Shown: positions 16,165 to 24,244 of the stretch, in pieces
How the letters are laid out: every line of letters begins with the position of its first letter
Position numbering within the stretch: position 1 is the first letter of the stretch
IMG/VR virus record: IMGVR_UViG_3300012988_000016
Coordinates: 1 to 64,000 of that record
Source: a virus
Length of the DNA stretch: 64,000 nt
Strand: one strand, 5' to 3'
Made by a program: the position numbers and the translations under genes
The notes under the pieces: generated by a model
The model's database searches: none
Told to the model about the DNA's origin: nothing
The model's input: only the letters and a program-made list of their open reading frames with translations

Positions 16165-16577
16165 AAATGCCTACCTACACTCTCAAGAATACGGTTGATG
16201 GTACCCTCGTAACTAGACGCCTCACTTTCTCCACATACGAAGAAGTCAAGGCGGGAACTCAAGTGTTGCTCGATGCTGACGGAGCCCCCCTCGAACTAGT
16301 GTTCAATCCTGGGGACATAGGATTTGTCATGAAGGATGGGGCAAGTGGTGGTTGGGCTTCTAAGGTAGGGAAAGAGAAGAAATATCGGGCTGGACGGAAT
16401 GTCGACATGGCCAAACGAGAGAAGGACCATGTATTCAAGTCTAGGTTGATTCCCAATTACCAGGGTCAGGAGGCTCATTCTTGGTCGGATGTACAGGATC
16501 ACGTCCGGACCACCAAAGGGGAGGATTCAGCTAGCACTTATCAGCCGCTTGTTTCTAAGGAACGGAGCACATCCTAA
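16161..16577 (+). CDS. FmdB-like phage protein lacking zinc cysteines
   Basis: 138 residues. The ATG overlaps the preceding stop; ATG 16167, giving MPTYTL, is an equally good start and matches how FmdB-type proteins begin. The N-terminus resembles that family in layout but has no Cys pairs. A block GFVMKDGASGGWASKVGKEKKYR follows, broken by turns, then a basic helix and NYQGQEAHSW. I recall this second block from phage proteins annotated as zinc-ribbon or hypothetical. The gene overlaps the next by one base (TAATG). Function unknown; compare the cysteine-bearing protein at 36754. Confidence 0.65.
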   Translation: MKMPTYTLKNTVDGTLVTRRLTFSTYEEVKAGTQVLLDADGAPLELVFNPGDIGFVMKDGASGGWASKVGKEKKYRAGRNVDMAKREKDHVFKSRLIPNYQGQEAHSWSDVQDHVRTTKGEDSASTYQPLVSKERSTS

Positions 16578-17224
16578 TGGCTAGAAGTTTCAGTATCATT
16601 CGGCGTCGTAAGGGCATTGTGGACTTGCTTACTCCGAAACAACCCAATGTAAAGGGTTACCGCCTTCAAGGAGCTGCAAATTTCGATGGTTCCTTCACCA
16701 CTTTGATGACAGCCGACATCAGTTCTGGCTTTCTTGATCCAACCATCAACCCTGCTGTATTGCATAGCGTCAACAACAGGGACCATATCCGAATTGTCTT
16801 CAATCCGGACACCTACAATGGGGCAGGTGTGTTTGACTCCAAGAATTTCTGGCTGAAATTCGTGCCCCTGGACTTTTCAGGCACTCCTGGGACGCCCAGT
16901 CCAGCAACCCTTGTGTTGACCGATTCAGAGCATTACGGCACCAGCCGAATCCTGATTTCTGGGACGGCTCCTCAGGGGGCGGCTTTGGCCAACGCCCAAC
17001 AATTGGACCTGCCGTTCACAACTCAAGACCTGTATATCAAGAATGAGGAGGCCACTGGCGGTCGCAATCTATACATTGCAGTTCTGGCTAGCGGTGGTGA
17101 ACAGCAGGTAGCTCCTCAAGAGACACTCACCATCTTCCACGGCCCTACCGACACCCTATTGGTTCGAGGTGTCGGAGGTACGGTAGCATTTTCGGCCTCT
17201 TTCACCAACTATCTACCACTCTAA
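16577..17224 (+). CDS. Probable virion structural protein
   Basis: 215 residues, beta-rich with many Gly, Thr, Pro and Asn and few charged helices, typical of tail or baseplate-surface domains. Notable stretches are GYRLQGAANFDGSFTTLM, HIRIVFNPDTYNGAG and LTDSEHYGTSRILISGTAPQG, each bounded by turns, suggesting two beta sandwiches. It starts a run of beta-rich genes extending to 30.7 kb. No receptor-binding or enzymatic motif can be named. A CCTTTTATCG element follows the stop. Confidence 0.7.
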   Translation: MARSFSIIRRRKGIVDLLTPKQPNVKGYRLQGAANFDGSFTTLMTADISSGFLDPTINPAVLHSVNNRDHIRIVFNPDTYNGAGVFDSKNFWLKFVPLDFSGTPGTPSPATLVLTDSEHYGTSRILISGTAPQGAALANAQQLDLPFTTQDLYIKNEEATGGRNLYIAVLASGGEQQVAPQETLTIFHGPTDTLLVRGVGGTVAFSASFTNYLPL

Positions 17225-17266
17225 GGTTCCTTTTATCGCTTTTGATCCACAAGCGAGGAGTATTGC

Positions 17267-17869
17267 ATGCTGAGGCTTACACACAACCAGACAGTTTCGG
17301 GCGCCATTCGTGTTGACGACATTGACGACGGTCTTCCCAATAAGAGCGTTCATCGTCTAGGCAGCCGAGGGGACCCGAAGGCATACAGGCGGGATGGTTA
17401 CGCCAATTCGCCCAAGCAGCCTTGTTACATCCCTCGCACCAAGATTGGGGATGCCACCATTGCTGGCTACATTGACGTGTTGGAGACCGAGAAGGTAATC
17501 CTTTCGGCCGCTTCCGGTAAGATCTCGAAATTGGTTCGAGCGGGTCTTATCACCCAAGCTACTGTCACACCAGCTAGCTTGGCCGCTCCCGTCATCACAA
17601 CCGCCACCCTCAACTCACCCTCGGCTGGTGACGTGACGGTAGTAGGTACTGGTTTGGCCTCGGTTGCTCCAGAAGTGACAACGGTCCGATTTGCTGGAAC
17701 TGGCGTTGGCAGCAAGACTTTGACATTGGCTCAAATTACTGGCGCTGGTGGTGGTTCAGCCTCCGACACCGGTATGGTGATCAAGGCGTCTTTGATTGCA
17801 GGTCTGACGACCGGCAATACGATGATCATTCGAGCTGACGCCAAAGATAGCAACACCAAAACCTTCTGA
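17267..17869 (+). CDS. Virion protein with Ig-like C-terminal domain
   Basis: 200 residues, ATG start with GAGGAG upstream. Residues 1-100 form an N-terminal domain containing YIPRTKIGDATIAGYIDVLET. Residues about 108-200 form a beta domain (SPSAGDVTVVGTGL, TVRFAGTGVGSKTLTL, VIKASLIAGLTTGNT) that resembles IPT/TIG or other Ig-like folds. The same domain, recognisably homologous, ends the protein encoded at 18279-19379. Such domains decorate sheath, capsid or fibre surfaces. Specific role unknown. Confidence 0.72.
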   Translation: MLRLTHNQTVSGAIRVDDIDDGLPNKSVHRLGSRGDPKAYRRDGYANSPKQPCYIPRTKIGDATIAGYIDVLETEKVILSAASGKISKLVRAGLITQATVTPASLAAPVITTATLNSPSAGDVTVVGTGLASVAPEVTTVRFAGTGVGSKTLTLAQITGAGGGSASDTGMVIKASLIAGLTTGNTMIIRADAKDSNTKTF

Positions 17870-17883
17870 AGCAAGCCTGTGAA

Positions 17884-18243
17884 GTGCAGTATCGTATCTT
17901 ACCAAGTATCCTTGAGCAAGAGGGGACTGGGTTCTACAAGGTTGACCATCGCTGGCAACCTAAGAGCCTTATCCCTGATCCGTATAGACGGAACTTGCTC
18001 AAAGATGCCTTGGGCCGACTCAATCGGTTGGAAGATGCATTGGAAGAACTCCAAAGCTTGGATCGTTACCCACTTTACATCAAACGCCTTGCTAGAATGC
18101 GAATCCAGATCAAAAAAGCTCAGTTTGCCTGGAGAACTGATGATCTGTCCTTCCTCACTTCAATCTCAGACTTTTTCGCAGATTACGGGGTTGTTCTCCA
18201 GAACCTCAAGATTGACCAAGCCCGAGGACGGTTCTCGGCATAA
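17884..18243 (+). CDS. Small coiled-coil hypothetical protein
   Basis: 119 residues, GTG start. This frame is preferred over an overlapping ATG frame at 17879-18247, because the latter is rich in Ser/Trp/Cys without pattern while this one gives regular amphipathic helices: LKDALGRLNRLEDALEEL and LYIKRLARMRIQIKKAQFAW. The N-terminus looks like a short beta segment. A similar leucine-rich helix pair occurs, by recollection, in phages with related structural cassettes. It lies between the two Ig-domain virion proteins and may assist or connect them. Confidence 0.68.
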   Translation: MQYRILPSILEQEGTGFYKVDHRWQPKSLIPDPYRRNLLKDALGRLNRLEDALEELQSLDRYPLYIKRLARMRIQIKKAQFAWRTDDLSFLTSISDFFADYGVVLQNLKIDQARGRFSA

Positions 18244-18278
18244 CTGACTTGTTTCACGATCCATCATAGGAGCATACC

Positions 18279-19379
18279 ATGCGTATTGGCGTAATCAGAG
18301 GGGATCTTCCAGGTCCGATTCACTTGATGGATCTGGAGCCCGTTTCTCAATTCAATCCACCAGTCGAAGCTAAGGGCCAGGAGCGGAATATCGGCCGCCC
18401 CACAACGGCCAAGTTGGACGTTGTGTTGTCCGGTTCTACCGGAGCAGGGGCGATCATCCAGGGTAGCGATATCTCTGGTTCGTTCCCGTTGACCATCAAC
18501 GGCACCAACAACGTCCTGAAGGTACGTACCACGTCCTCGGCAGCGTACAGCACAGTGACGATTGCCAACGCGGCCTACGCCAACATCACCAACCTGATTG
18601 CCGCCATCAACGCGGCCCTGTTGGGCTCTGGCGTCTCAGCTTTCACAGGTGTCGGTTCTGGTCAACGTGTGTCGTTTGAAGGTCCCAAAGGTTCTTCTGC
18701 ATACGTCGAAACCGCCACTATCGCCAACTCTGCCTACACCGCTTTGGGCTTGACGGCCACCATCCGGACCACCCCTTCTTCGGCGACCTTCATCACTGCC
18801 TTGAACCCAATTAGCGGCACTCTCAATGTGTCGAATACTGCCATCAATGCGGTGGGCTCTGGCAATAACGCAAACGCCTTGTCGTTGGTTCCCGCAGCTC
18901 GCGGCACCCAGACGGCGATTGCTGATGCGATTGCTCCGAAGTTTGCTGAGACTCCGGTGGTGATTGACAGTTGGCTGGTTGGTATGATTGCTGAATACCG
19001 TTCAGCTAGCTACAATCCAGACTCTCGTCGAGGGCTTGTCAGTGGAGCCGCAATTGCGGTTGTGGCAGATGATGGTTCAACCACCTTCACCACCACATTG
19101 CCAGTCACCAGCTCAGCCACCAAAGACAGCCCCACCTCTGGCGCTCTGACGATCGCGGGAACCGGTTTGGGTGTCTACGATCGCAAAGAGACGACCGTTC
19201 AGCTGACCGGTAAGATCAACAAGACCTTGCATCAAGTGGTGATTGAGAAGGCCGGCGGTTCCGTGACCGCTACTTCGATCGTCATCCCTGCTTCATTGCT
19301 GGCTGGTCTGACGACCGTCACCACCTTCGTTCAGGTGAAGGTTCGTCAACGTGTCTCTACCAAGCGTGCAGTAGCCTGA
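18279..19379 (+). CDS. Virion protein with LGF-type and Ig-like domains
   Basis: 366 residues, ATG start with ATAGGAG upstream. Residues about 65-160 (FPLTINGTNNVLKV..., ITNLIAAINAALLGSG, VSFEGPKGSSAYV, YTALGLTA) match the repeated domain inserted in the tail sheath at 37285. Residues 160-270 are variable, and residues about 285-366 (SGALTIAGTGLGVYD, VQLTGKINKTLHQVV, VIPASLLAGLTTVTT) match the C-terminal domain of the protein at 17267. It seems to be assembled from modules shared across this phage's virion proteins. Probably exposed on the tail or head; no enzyme motif. Confidence 0.74.
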   Translation: MRIGVIRGDLPGPIHLMDLEPVSQFNPPVEAKGQERNIGRPTTAKLDVVLSGSTGAGAIIQGSDISGSFPLTINGTNNVLKVRTTSSAAYSTVTIANAAYANITNLIAAINAALLGSGVSAFTGVGSGQRVSFEGPKGSSAYVETATIANSAYTALGLTATIRTTPSSATFITALNPISGTLNVSNTAINAVGSGNNANALSLVPAARGTQTAIADAIAPKFAETPVVIDSWLVGMIAEYRSASYNPDSRRGLVSGAAIAVVADDGSTTFTTTLPVTSSATKDSPTSGALTIAGTGLGVYDRKETTVQLTGKINKTLHQVVIEKAGGSVTATSIVIPASLLAGLTTVTTFVQVKVRQRVSTKRAVA

Positions 19380-19387
19380 TAGCTACA

Positions 19388-19413
19388 TGAGGGCCCCCTC
19401 CATGAGGGGGCTC
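19388..19413 (+). promoter_or_regulatory. Intergenic GC-rich hairpin
   Basis: 19394-19400 (CCCCCTC) pairs perfectly with 19404-19410 over a three-base loop, with a further GAG/CTC pair outside a two-base bulge. No T-run follows, so it may be an attenuator or transcript-stabilising structure rather than a classic terminator. Confidence 0.5.
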
Positions 19414-19470
19414 AGATATAGACCCAAATCCTAGATCCAGATGACCTAACGATCCCTAGAAGGGTCGAGA

Positions 19471-19734
19471 TTGGAATCCAAAATGAAATCATCTACTCCT
19501 GATAACGAGTTCCGTACGTCCGACCTCTATTTCGCAGCCTATTTGCAGGTTGCTGGGGTCACGATGACTCGCCACGATCGGAACGGCACTGGCAAGGTTA
19601 GCTTCATATTCGACACCTCGATATCGAATATGGACGAACTAAAGAACGCCTGGTTCAGTCAAACTGGCAAGGTGGCAGCACTGCCGTACGCAAACGCCGT
19701 GAAAACTCTCAAGAGCATCTGCCACATGCCCTGA
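19471..19734 (+). CDS. DUF5659-like small protein
   Basis: 87 residues. TTG start at 19471 with AGAAGGG six bases upstream; ATG 19483 is an alternative. The pattern FRTSDLYFAAYLQVAGV, then a variable loop, KVSFIFDTS and a C-terminal helix ending ANAVKTLKSIC fits the DUF5659 family of small phage and bacterial proteins as I recall it. Function is unknown in the family. It lies in a short non-structural interruption, just upstream of an HNH endonuclease. Confidence 0.7.
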   Translation: MESKMKSSTPDNEFRTSDLYFAAYLQVAGVTMTRHDRNGTGKVSFIFDTSISNMDELKNAWFSQTGKVAALPYANAVKTLKSICHMP

Positions 19735-19755
19735 CATTTACCTACATTACCAGAC

Positions 19756-20439
19756 ATGAAAAAATGTAGTAAGTGTGGGGAAGCGAAAGAGCTGGACGAC
19801 TTCCAGAAGGACAAGAGTAAGAAGGACGGTCGATATCCAGTCTGCAAGCTCTGTCGTAGCCCTCTGACGAAGACTTCCTACGCCAAGAATCGTGAATCGG
19901 TTCGTAAGAAGGCCAAAGCCAAGTACGACGCTGATCCGGTTACCCACAGAGCCATTTCCAAGAAGTTCCGCGAAGAACATCAAGAGTACTACAAAACCTA
20001 TCTGGCCAACTACTACCAGCAGAACAAGGAACAGTGGGTTGGTTATGCGGCCAACCAAGACAAGGAAAAGGTCCGCAAGCGTCGAGCTGTCTATGTGGCG
20101 GCCAATCGTGAGAAACTGCGAGCTGGCGTTCGAGATTGGTTTCGACGGAACCGTCATGCAGCCCGTCTACAAGGGGCCAAGTACAGGATGCGTCGTTCAA
20201 AGGCTGAAAACACGCTGACTGCGATTGAGGTTGACCAAATACTAGAGGTCTTTGACCATCGTTGCGGGTATTGCCTGGTAGACCTCAGGACACTGGCTAT
20301 CGAGAAACGTACATTGGATCACTTGCAGCCCCTTATTCATGGGGGATCCAACACGGCAGACAATGTGGTTCCCTGCTGCAAGCCTTGTAACTCTCGAAAA
20401 GGGTCCCGACATATAGCTTTGATGGCACGGTACCTCTGA
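19756..20439 (+). CDS. HNH homing-type endonuclease
   Basis: 227 residues. The N-terminus has a zinc-ribbon pattern (CSKCGEAK, then CKLC near residue 29). A long Lys/Arg/Tyr-rich helical region with repeated basic blocks spans residues 40-150. The C-terminal HNH domain shows CGYC near 170, LDHLQPLIHGGSN near 187, DNVVPCC and CNSRKG, giving the catalytic HNH residues and a zinc site. It is probably a free-standing homing endonuclease. The stop overlaps the next gene's start (TGATG), so it has become translationally tied to a tail gene. Confidence 0.9.
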   Translation: MKKCSKCGEAKELDDFQKDKSKKDGRYPVCKLCRSPLTKTSYAKNRESVRKKAKAKYDADPVTHRAISKKFREEHQEYYKTYLANYYQQNKEQWVGYAANQDKEKVRKRRAVYVAANREKLRAGVRDWFRRNRHAARLQGAKYRMRRSKAENTLTAIEVDQILEVFDHRCGYCLVDLRTLAIEKRTLDHLQPLIHGGSNTADNVVPCCKPCNSRKGSRHIALMARYL

Positions 20440-20819
20440 TGAACAAGAGTGATTACCTAGCAAACCAGATACTCAACGGATGGTTGAGAGGAATCACGCC
20501 TACCCTCCCAAGTGCCCTGTATGTGGCGCTCTACACGGTAGAGCCTACGAGTGCTGGAGGTGGGGTCGAGGTGGTGGGTGGGGCGTATCAGCGTCAGACG
20601 GTTGTGTTTGGAGCACCTTCAGGGAAGATGGTGGCCAACACAGGGGCGATCAATTTCCCAACACCTACTTCTGCGTGGGGTTCGGTGGTGGCGGTAGGCA
20701 TTTTTGACGCTTTGACGGCAGGCAACATGCTGTATTTCAAGGCAGTGCAGACAACCAAGAACGTTGACACCAAACCAGTCTATTTCCCAGTCGGTTACCT
20801 GACCGTTCAAGAGCTGTGA
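20439..20819 (+). CDS. Phage tail protein, small conserved family
   Basis: 126 residues; ATG overlaps the HNH stop. The sequence has the layout of a widespread small phage tail or fibre-associated protein: an N-terminal helix (LANQILNGWLRG), then PSALYVALYTVEPT, a Gly-rich EVVGGAYQRQTV, a FPTPTSAWGSVVAVGIFDAL block and a final FPVGYLTVQEL. I recognise this architecture but cannot name a confirmed function; it is commonly near tail fibre genes. A CCTTTTAC element follows the stop. Confidence 0.78.
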   Translation: MNKSDYLANQILNGWLRGITPTLPSALYVALYTVEPTSAGGGVEVVGGAYQRQTVVFGAPSGKMVANTGAINFPTPTSAWGSVVAVGIFDALTAGNMLYFKAVQTTKNVDTKPVYFPVGYLTVQEL

Positions 20820-20841
20820 TTTCCTTTTACGAAATGGTTAG

Positions 20842-21231
20842 ATGATGGCCGCTACCTTTCGTAATCGACAAGTGCAGGTGAACCGGATCACGTTCGATCA
20901 GGTCAACATCTTTCAGTCGGACCAATACAACCCCGTAACGGGTTTGATTCCGTCCAATGTCGGGCTAATCCTCACGCTCAACAATCAGACCGTATCTTGG
21001 CCGTTGGTGGATGGTACGACCGTCCAAGACAGCCAGGTGGTTTCGGGAAGCATCTATTGGAATCAGTTGACTGGTGGAGCTTACGGGATACGCTTCTATG
21101 CTAACCAGTTGGGTCATTGGAACCTGACTTTCAGCTACGCTCCTATCCCACAGCTGATTGTGATTGACTACGATGTCGTCAACCAACCGGCCGCAAGCCA
21201 AGCCTCTTTCATCAAGACTGGCTCCTGTTGA
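20842..21231 (+). CDS. Small virion-associated protein
   Basis: 129 residues. Tandem ATG ATG start; the upstream context is weak for ribosome binding. Beta-rich with many Gln/Asn and aromatic residues (VSWPLVDGTTV, GSIYWNQLTGGAYGIRFY, GHWNLTFSYAPIPQLIVIDYDV), which suggests a small tail or fibre sandwich domain. It ends nine bases before the next gene. No enzyme motif; role inferred from neighbours. Confidence 0.68.
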   Translation: MMAATFRNRQVQVNRITFDQVNIFQSDQYNPVTGLIPSNVGLILTLNNQTVSWPLVDGTTVQDSQVVSGSIYWNQLTGGAYGIRFYANQLGHWNLTFSYAPIPQLIVIDYDVVNQPAASQASFIKTGSC

Positions 21232-21240
21232 GAGAATCAG

Positions 21241-21852
21241 ATGACTCAGATTGATGAGGTTTTGGCTGACACTCTATCGATCTCGGCAGATGCTATCGCA
21301 CTGGCGATGGCGTATCAATTTGCCCTAGCCGATTCGGTGGGATATTCGGATCAGGTCAATGTCGAGTCCAACTTGAGTGCTGGTGCGATTGATGCAGTTT
21401 CGACCCAGGACAGTGCCCTGACTAGCAACGGTTATGAACGCAAGCCGTTCGATGGTTCCAACCTTACGGATCAAGTCTTGGTGGCGATGTTCTACGGGGT
21501 GGCTCCTTCGGATTTGATGTCCGTTGTGGATGCTATCCAATCAGGTAGAGTACAAGATGCGTTCGGTACCGATCTACTGACCCTGACTGAGACGACAGGG
21601 TTGGAATTCCAGTACAATCGTGTATCTTTGGATGGTCTGGAGACCACCGATGAGGTATACCCATGGATTGATGGTGTGCTACAAATCGCTTTTCAAGGGG
21701 ATGGTTTGCTGAGCGCTATACCAACATTCCAAGAGCCCCTACCATCCCTACAGCCCGCCATACCCCCAAAGACCAAGCAGCTTCCCAAGCTTCCCCCAGA
21801 AGAGATTCGTAGTTACATCATAGACCCACACCCTATTCGCAAACGTGAGTAG
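21241..21852 (+). CDS. Virion protein with degenerate Asp-rich 20-residue repeats
   Basis: 203 residues, ATG start with GAGAATCAG upstream. Residues 1-150 contain about seven weak copies of the 20-residue unit that builds the 1378-residue protein at 25655: DTLSISADAIAL, DSVGYSDQVNVE, DAVSTQDSALTS and so on, each with an Asp at both ends of a short beta strand. A Pro/Lys-rich tail follows. It looks like a short relative of the giant repeat protein, perhaps a fibre segment or adaptor. Function inferred. Confidence 0.7.
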   Translation: MTQIDEVLADTLSISADAIALAMAYQFALADSVGYSDQVNVESNLSAGAIDAVSTQDSALTSNGYERKPFDGSNLTDQVLVAMFYGVAPSDLMSVVDAIQSGRVQDAFGTDLLTLTETTGLEFQYNRVSLDGLETTDEVYPWIDGVLQIAFQGDGLLSAIPTFQEPLPSLQPAIPPKTKQLPKLPPEEIRSYIIDPHPIRKRE

Positions 21853-21870
21853 TAGAGGACCCCAGATAAG

Positions 21871-23742
21871 ATGCAAAATGAAGATCTACACAACCTGACC
21901 GAAAAACCTCCCACTGGCCCTAGGAAGCCAGATATGATGCTCCAAGCCTCCGCTGCGGATATGGCTGAATCGAGAGCAGCTGAGAGGGCGGCCCGATCTG
22001 CCAATAGCCCTGACCTTTGGAATCGCCTGTGGGCAGAGAAGGGGGAGGAAGAGTGGCGGGTCAATGCTTTGCGGCAAGTGTACACTCGTGTCGAAAGAAT
22101 TTTGCCTGAGGGGGCTAATGTGGTAGACCTGGGCGGCGGTGTAGGTGCATTGGGACGACGCCTCCGCGATACGAAAAAAGCCAACGTCCTGGTGGTGGAT
22201 CACAGTGAAGAAGCTCTCAAGAAAGCGGCTGAAGAAGGCCTGGAAACAGCTATTGCTGACCTGGAGAACGAAGCCGATCTTCAGCGAGTCGTTACTGGCC
22301 GCGATGTAGTGGTGGCGACTGAGGTGGTGGAGCACCTGAGCGCCGCCACTCGACATCTACTGTTCAGCACAGCGGCCAAAATAGGTAAAGCGCTGCTCTC
22401 TGTTCCCAACGATCGTTTGGGACCGGACGAAGAACCGCAACACACCATCAAATACACGGCCATGTCCTTCAAACGGGACTTGCAGCAGCACTTCAACGAC
22501 GTGCGGATTGAGGTGCTGGGGCCCTATCTGTTGGGCGTATGTGGGTATCCCAAAGGTTTCACCTTGTCGGTGACGATGCCCTGCCGTGATGAGGGTGCCG
22601 ACCTGGAGGCCACTCTGGCCAGCTTCCGTGGAGTGGCGGACGAAATAGTGATTGGTATCGACCCTAGGACGGTCGACAACACCAGGGAAGTGGCTGAGAA
22701 GTACGCCGATGTGATCTTTGATCTCAAAGATCCTGAGGGACCAAAGGATGATGAGACTCCAGATGGTGGAGTCCACTTTGGTTGGATTCGCAACCAATGC
22801 ATGGACCGTTGCACTGGCCAATGGATCTTCATGACCGAGGGGCATGAGCGTCTGATCAGTGGTTGGGAAACCCTCCTCTCTCTCAATAACCTGAATCAAG
22901 CTATCAAGGTCGGATTCGTCCTCCGGACGGGTCATGATCAGCAATGGGCGTTCCCCTGGTTGTGCAAAAACCAGAAGGATATCCGATACAAGCGTAAGAC
23001 CCACAATGTTCTGGACTACCCAGATGGGTCTTATGTGGTCCAACTACCGACCATCCGAACCCTACATGATAGGGTGCATGACCGTGAGCTCTCAAGAGCC
23101 GAGCAACGAAAGACCCAGAACCGTCTGACTCTCTTGGAAGATTGGAGAGCCAACCGCAACGAGAATTCGCTGCACTACTTGGGTACTGAATGGCGGGAAT
23201 ACGACCCTGTAAGGGCCAGATCCTACATGGAGGAATACATCCGTTTGCCCAGAAAGAATGGGGCAATGCGGTATCATACTCGCCTCCAACTGGCCAAACT
23301 GTACGCCCAAGAGGCAGAAGAGGCCGCCAAGAAGGGTGAGCAGGCCAAGGTCAAGGAAATACTAGCCCAGGCTAGGGAAACCTTGATGGGTTGTTCGGGC
23401 GATGACTGGAGTCGCACTGAGCATTGGGTTTGGTTGGGGGATCTGGCCTTCAATGAAGAGAAATACGAGGAAGCCCTTCAATTCTACTTGTATGCGGGAA
23501 CTAAAGTAGGAGAGCCCCCCTTCACCCTTTGGTGGGTAGATCTGTCCTGCTACTCTTGGATGCCTTGCCAACGACTGGCGATGTGTTTTGGAGAGCTAGG
23601 GAGGCTTAAAGATTCTCTTTATTGGGCACGTAAAGTACTAGAACTGCTTCCGGATAATGCTGCTGCTTGGGCATTCGAAGAGGCGCAAGCCAACATCAAT
23701 CTGTTGGAGGAGACTATCGAGAATGTCAGACAATCTGAATGA
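21871..23742 (+). CDS. Methyltransferase-glycosyltransferase-TPR fusion
   Basis: 623 residues. Three parts are visible. Residues 60-200 form a class I SAM-dependent methyltransferase-like domain: VVDLGGGVGALG near 84 (SAM-binding glycine motif), VLVVDHS, and VVVATEVVEHL. Residues 230-350 are a GT2-like glycosyltransferase: SVTMPCRDEGADLEATLASF, ADEIVIGIDPRTVDNT and a WIFMTEGHE strand in the place of the metal-binding loop, with Glu and His rather than a plain DxD. Residues 430-623 are TPR-like helical pairs. It probably adds or modifies sugars on a virion or host-surface component; its place among fibre genes suggests a virion target. It overlaps the next gene by 20 bases. Confidence 0.83.
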   Translation: MQNEDLHNLTEKPPTGPRKPDMMLQASAADMAESRAAERAARSANSPDLWNRLWAEKGEEEWRVNALRQVYTRVERILPEGANVVDLGGGVGALGRRLRDTKKANVLVVDHSEEALKKAAEEGLETAIADLENEADLQRVVTGRDVVVATEVVEHLSAATRHLLFSTAAKIGKALLSVPNDRLGPDEEPQHTIKYTAMSFKRDLQQHFNDVRIEVLGPYLLGVCGYPKGFTLSVTMPCRDEGADLEATLASFRGVADEIVIGIDPRTVDNTREVAEKYADVIFDLKDPEGPKDDETPDGGVHFGWIRNQCMDRCTGQWIFMTEGHERLISGWETLLSLNNLNQAIKVGFVLRTGHDQQWAFPWLCKNQKDIRYKRKTHNVLDYPDGSYVVQLPTIRTLHDRVHDRELSRAEQRKTQNRLTLLEDWRANRNENSLHYLGTEWREYDPVRARSYMEEYIRLPRKNGAMRYHTRLQLAKLYAQEAEEAAKKGEQAKVKEILAQARETLMGCSGDDWSRTEHWVWLGDLAFNEEKYEEALQFYLYAGTKVGEPPFTLWWVDLSCYSWMPCQRLAMCFGELGRLKDSLYWARKVLELLPDNAAAWAFEEAQANINLLEETIENVRQSE

Positions 23743-24205
23743 CGAACTGAACGCCTCGGGCGTATACATCATCGAAGTGATTCGTGACGGTAAGACTGGC
23801 CCTGAGGTGTTGGAACGGCGCGTTGTTCCGAATCTCGTGGTCAACACCGGCAAGCGCCAGATTTGGCGTATGAGCACGGGTCTCAACACGCACTCATTCA
23901 CCAGGATGCGTATCGGCACCTCTGGTGTGGCTGCCTCTTCCGCTCAAACCAATCTCATCACCCCTGTGACCGGCACTTTGGCGGCCGCTGCCGTCACTCT
24001 GTTGAGCGGCACCCGCACCATGCAGTGGATCGTCTCGTACGCTTCTGGTGCTGGTACCAAGTCGGCCACCAACATCCGTGAAGTAGTTGTGATGAACTCG
24101 CCCACCAGCCCTGGTGGTTCGGCCTTGTCTCGTTCGACGTTCACAGCCGTCAACAAGACCACGGCGGATAAACTACGTATCACCTACCGCGCCCGTGTGA
24201 CCTGA
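23723..24205 (+). CDS. Phage tail / fibre-associated protein
   Basis: 160 residues. The start ATG 23723 has GGAGGAG at good spacing within the end of the preceding gene. The pattern GVYIIEVIRDGKTGPEVLERRVV, NLVVNTGKRQIWRM, then FTRMRIGTSGVAAS and a C-terminal Thr/Ser/Arg-rich beta region is common in small tail-fibre-region proteins, where the NLVVNTG turn precedes a structural beta domain. It precedes a 230-base non-coding region with a strong terminator, closing this transcription unit. Confidence 0.72.
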   Translation: MSDNLNDELNASGVYIIEVIRDGKTGPEVLERRVVPNLVVNTGKRQIWRMSTGLNTHSFTRMRIGTSGVAASSAQTNLITPVTGTLAAAAVTLLSGTRTMQWIVSYASGAGTKSATNIREVVVMNSPTSPGGSALSRSTFTAVNKTTADKLRITYRARVT

Positions 24206-24216
24206 TTCTTCTACGA

Positions 24217-24243
24217 CTTGACAACATATCGGAAGTTGTCAAA
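24217..24243 (+). promoter_or_regulatory. Intergenic hairpin preceding terminator
   Basis: TTGACAAC (24218-24225) pairs perfectly with GTTGTCAA (24235-24242) over a nine-base loop. The following A-run would read as a T-run on the opposite strand. It immediately precedes the stronger 13-bp terminator hairpin. Confidence 0.5.
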
Positions 24244-24244
24244 A

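Noticed and set aside
17879-18247. Alternative plus-strand frame overlapping the small coiled-coil gene
   Set aside because: Composition is irregular, while the other frame (17884-18243) gives clean amphipathic helices.
22357-23043. 228-codon minus-strand frame over the methyltransferase fusion
   Set aside because: The plus-strand frame carries SAM and glycosyltransferase motifs; the minus frame has none.
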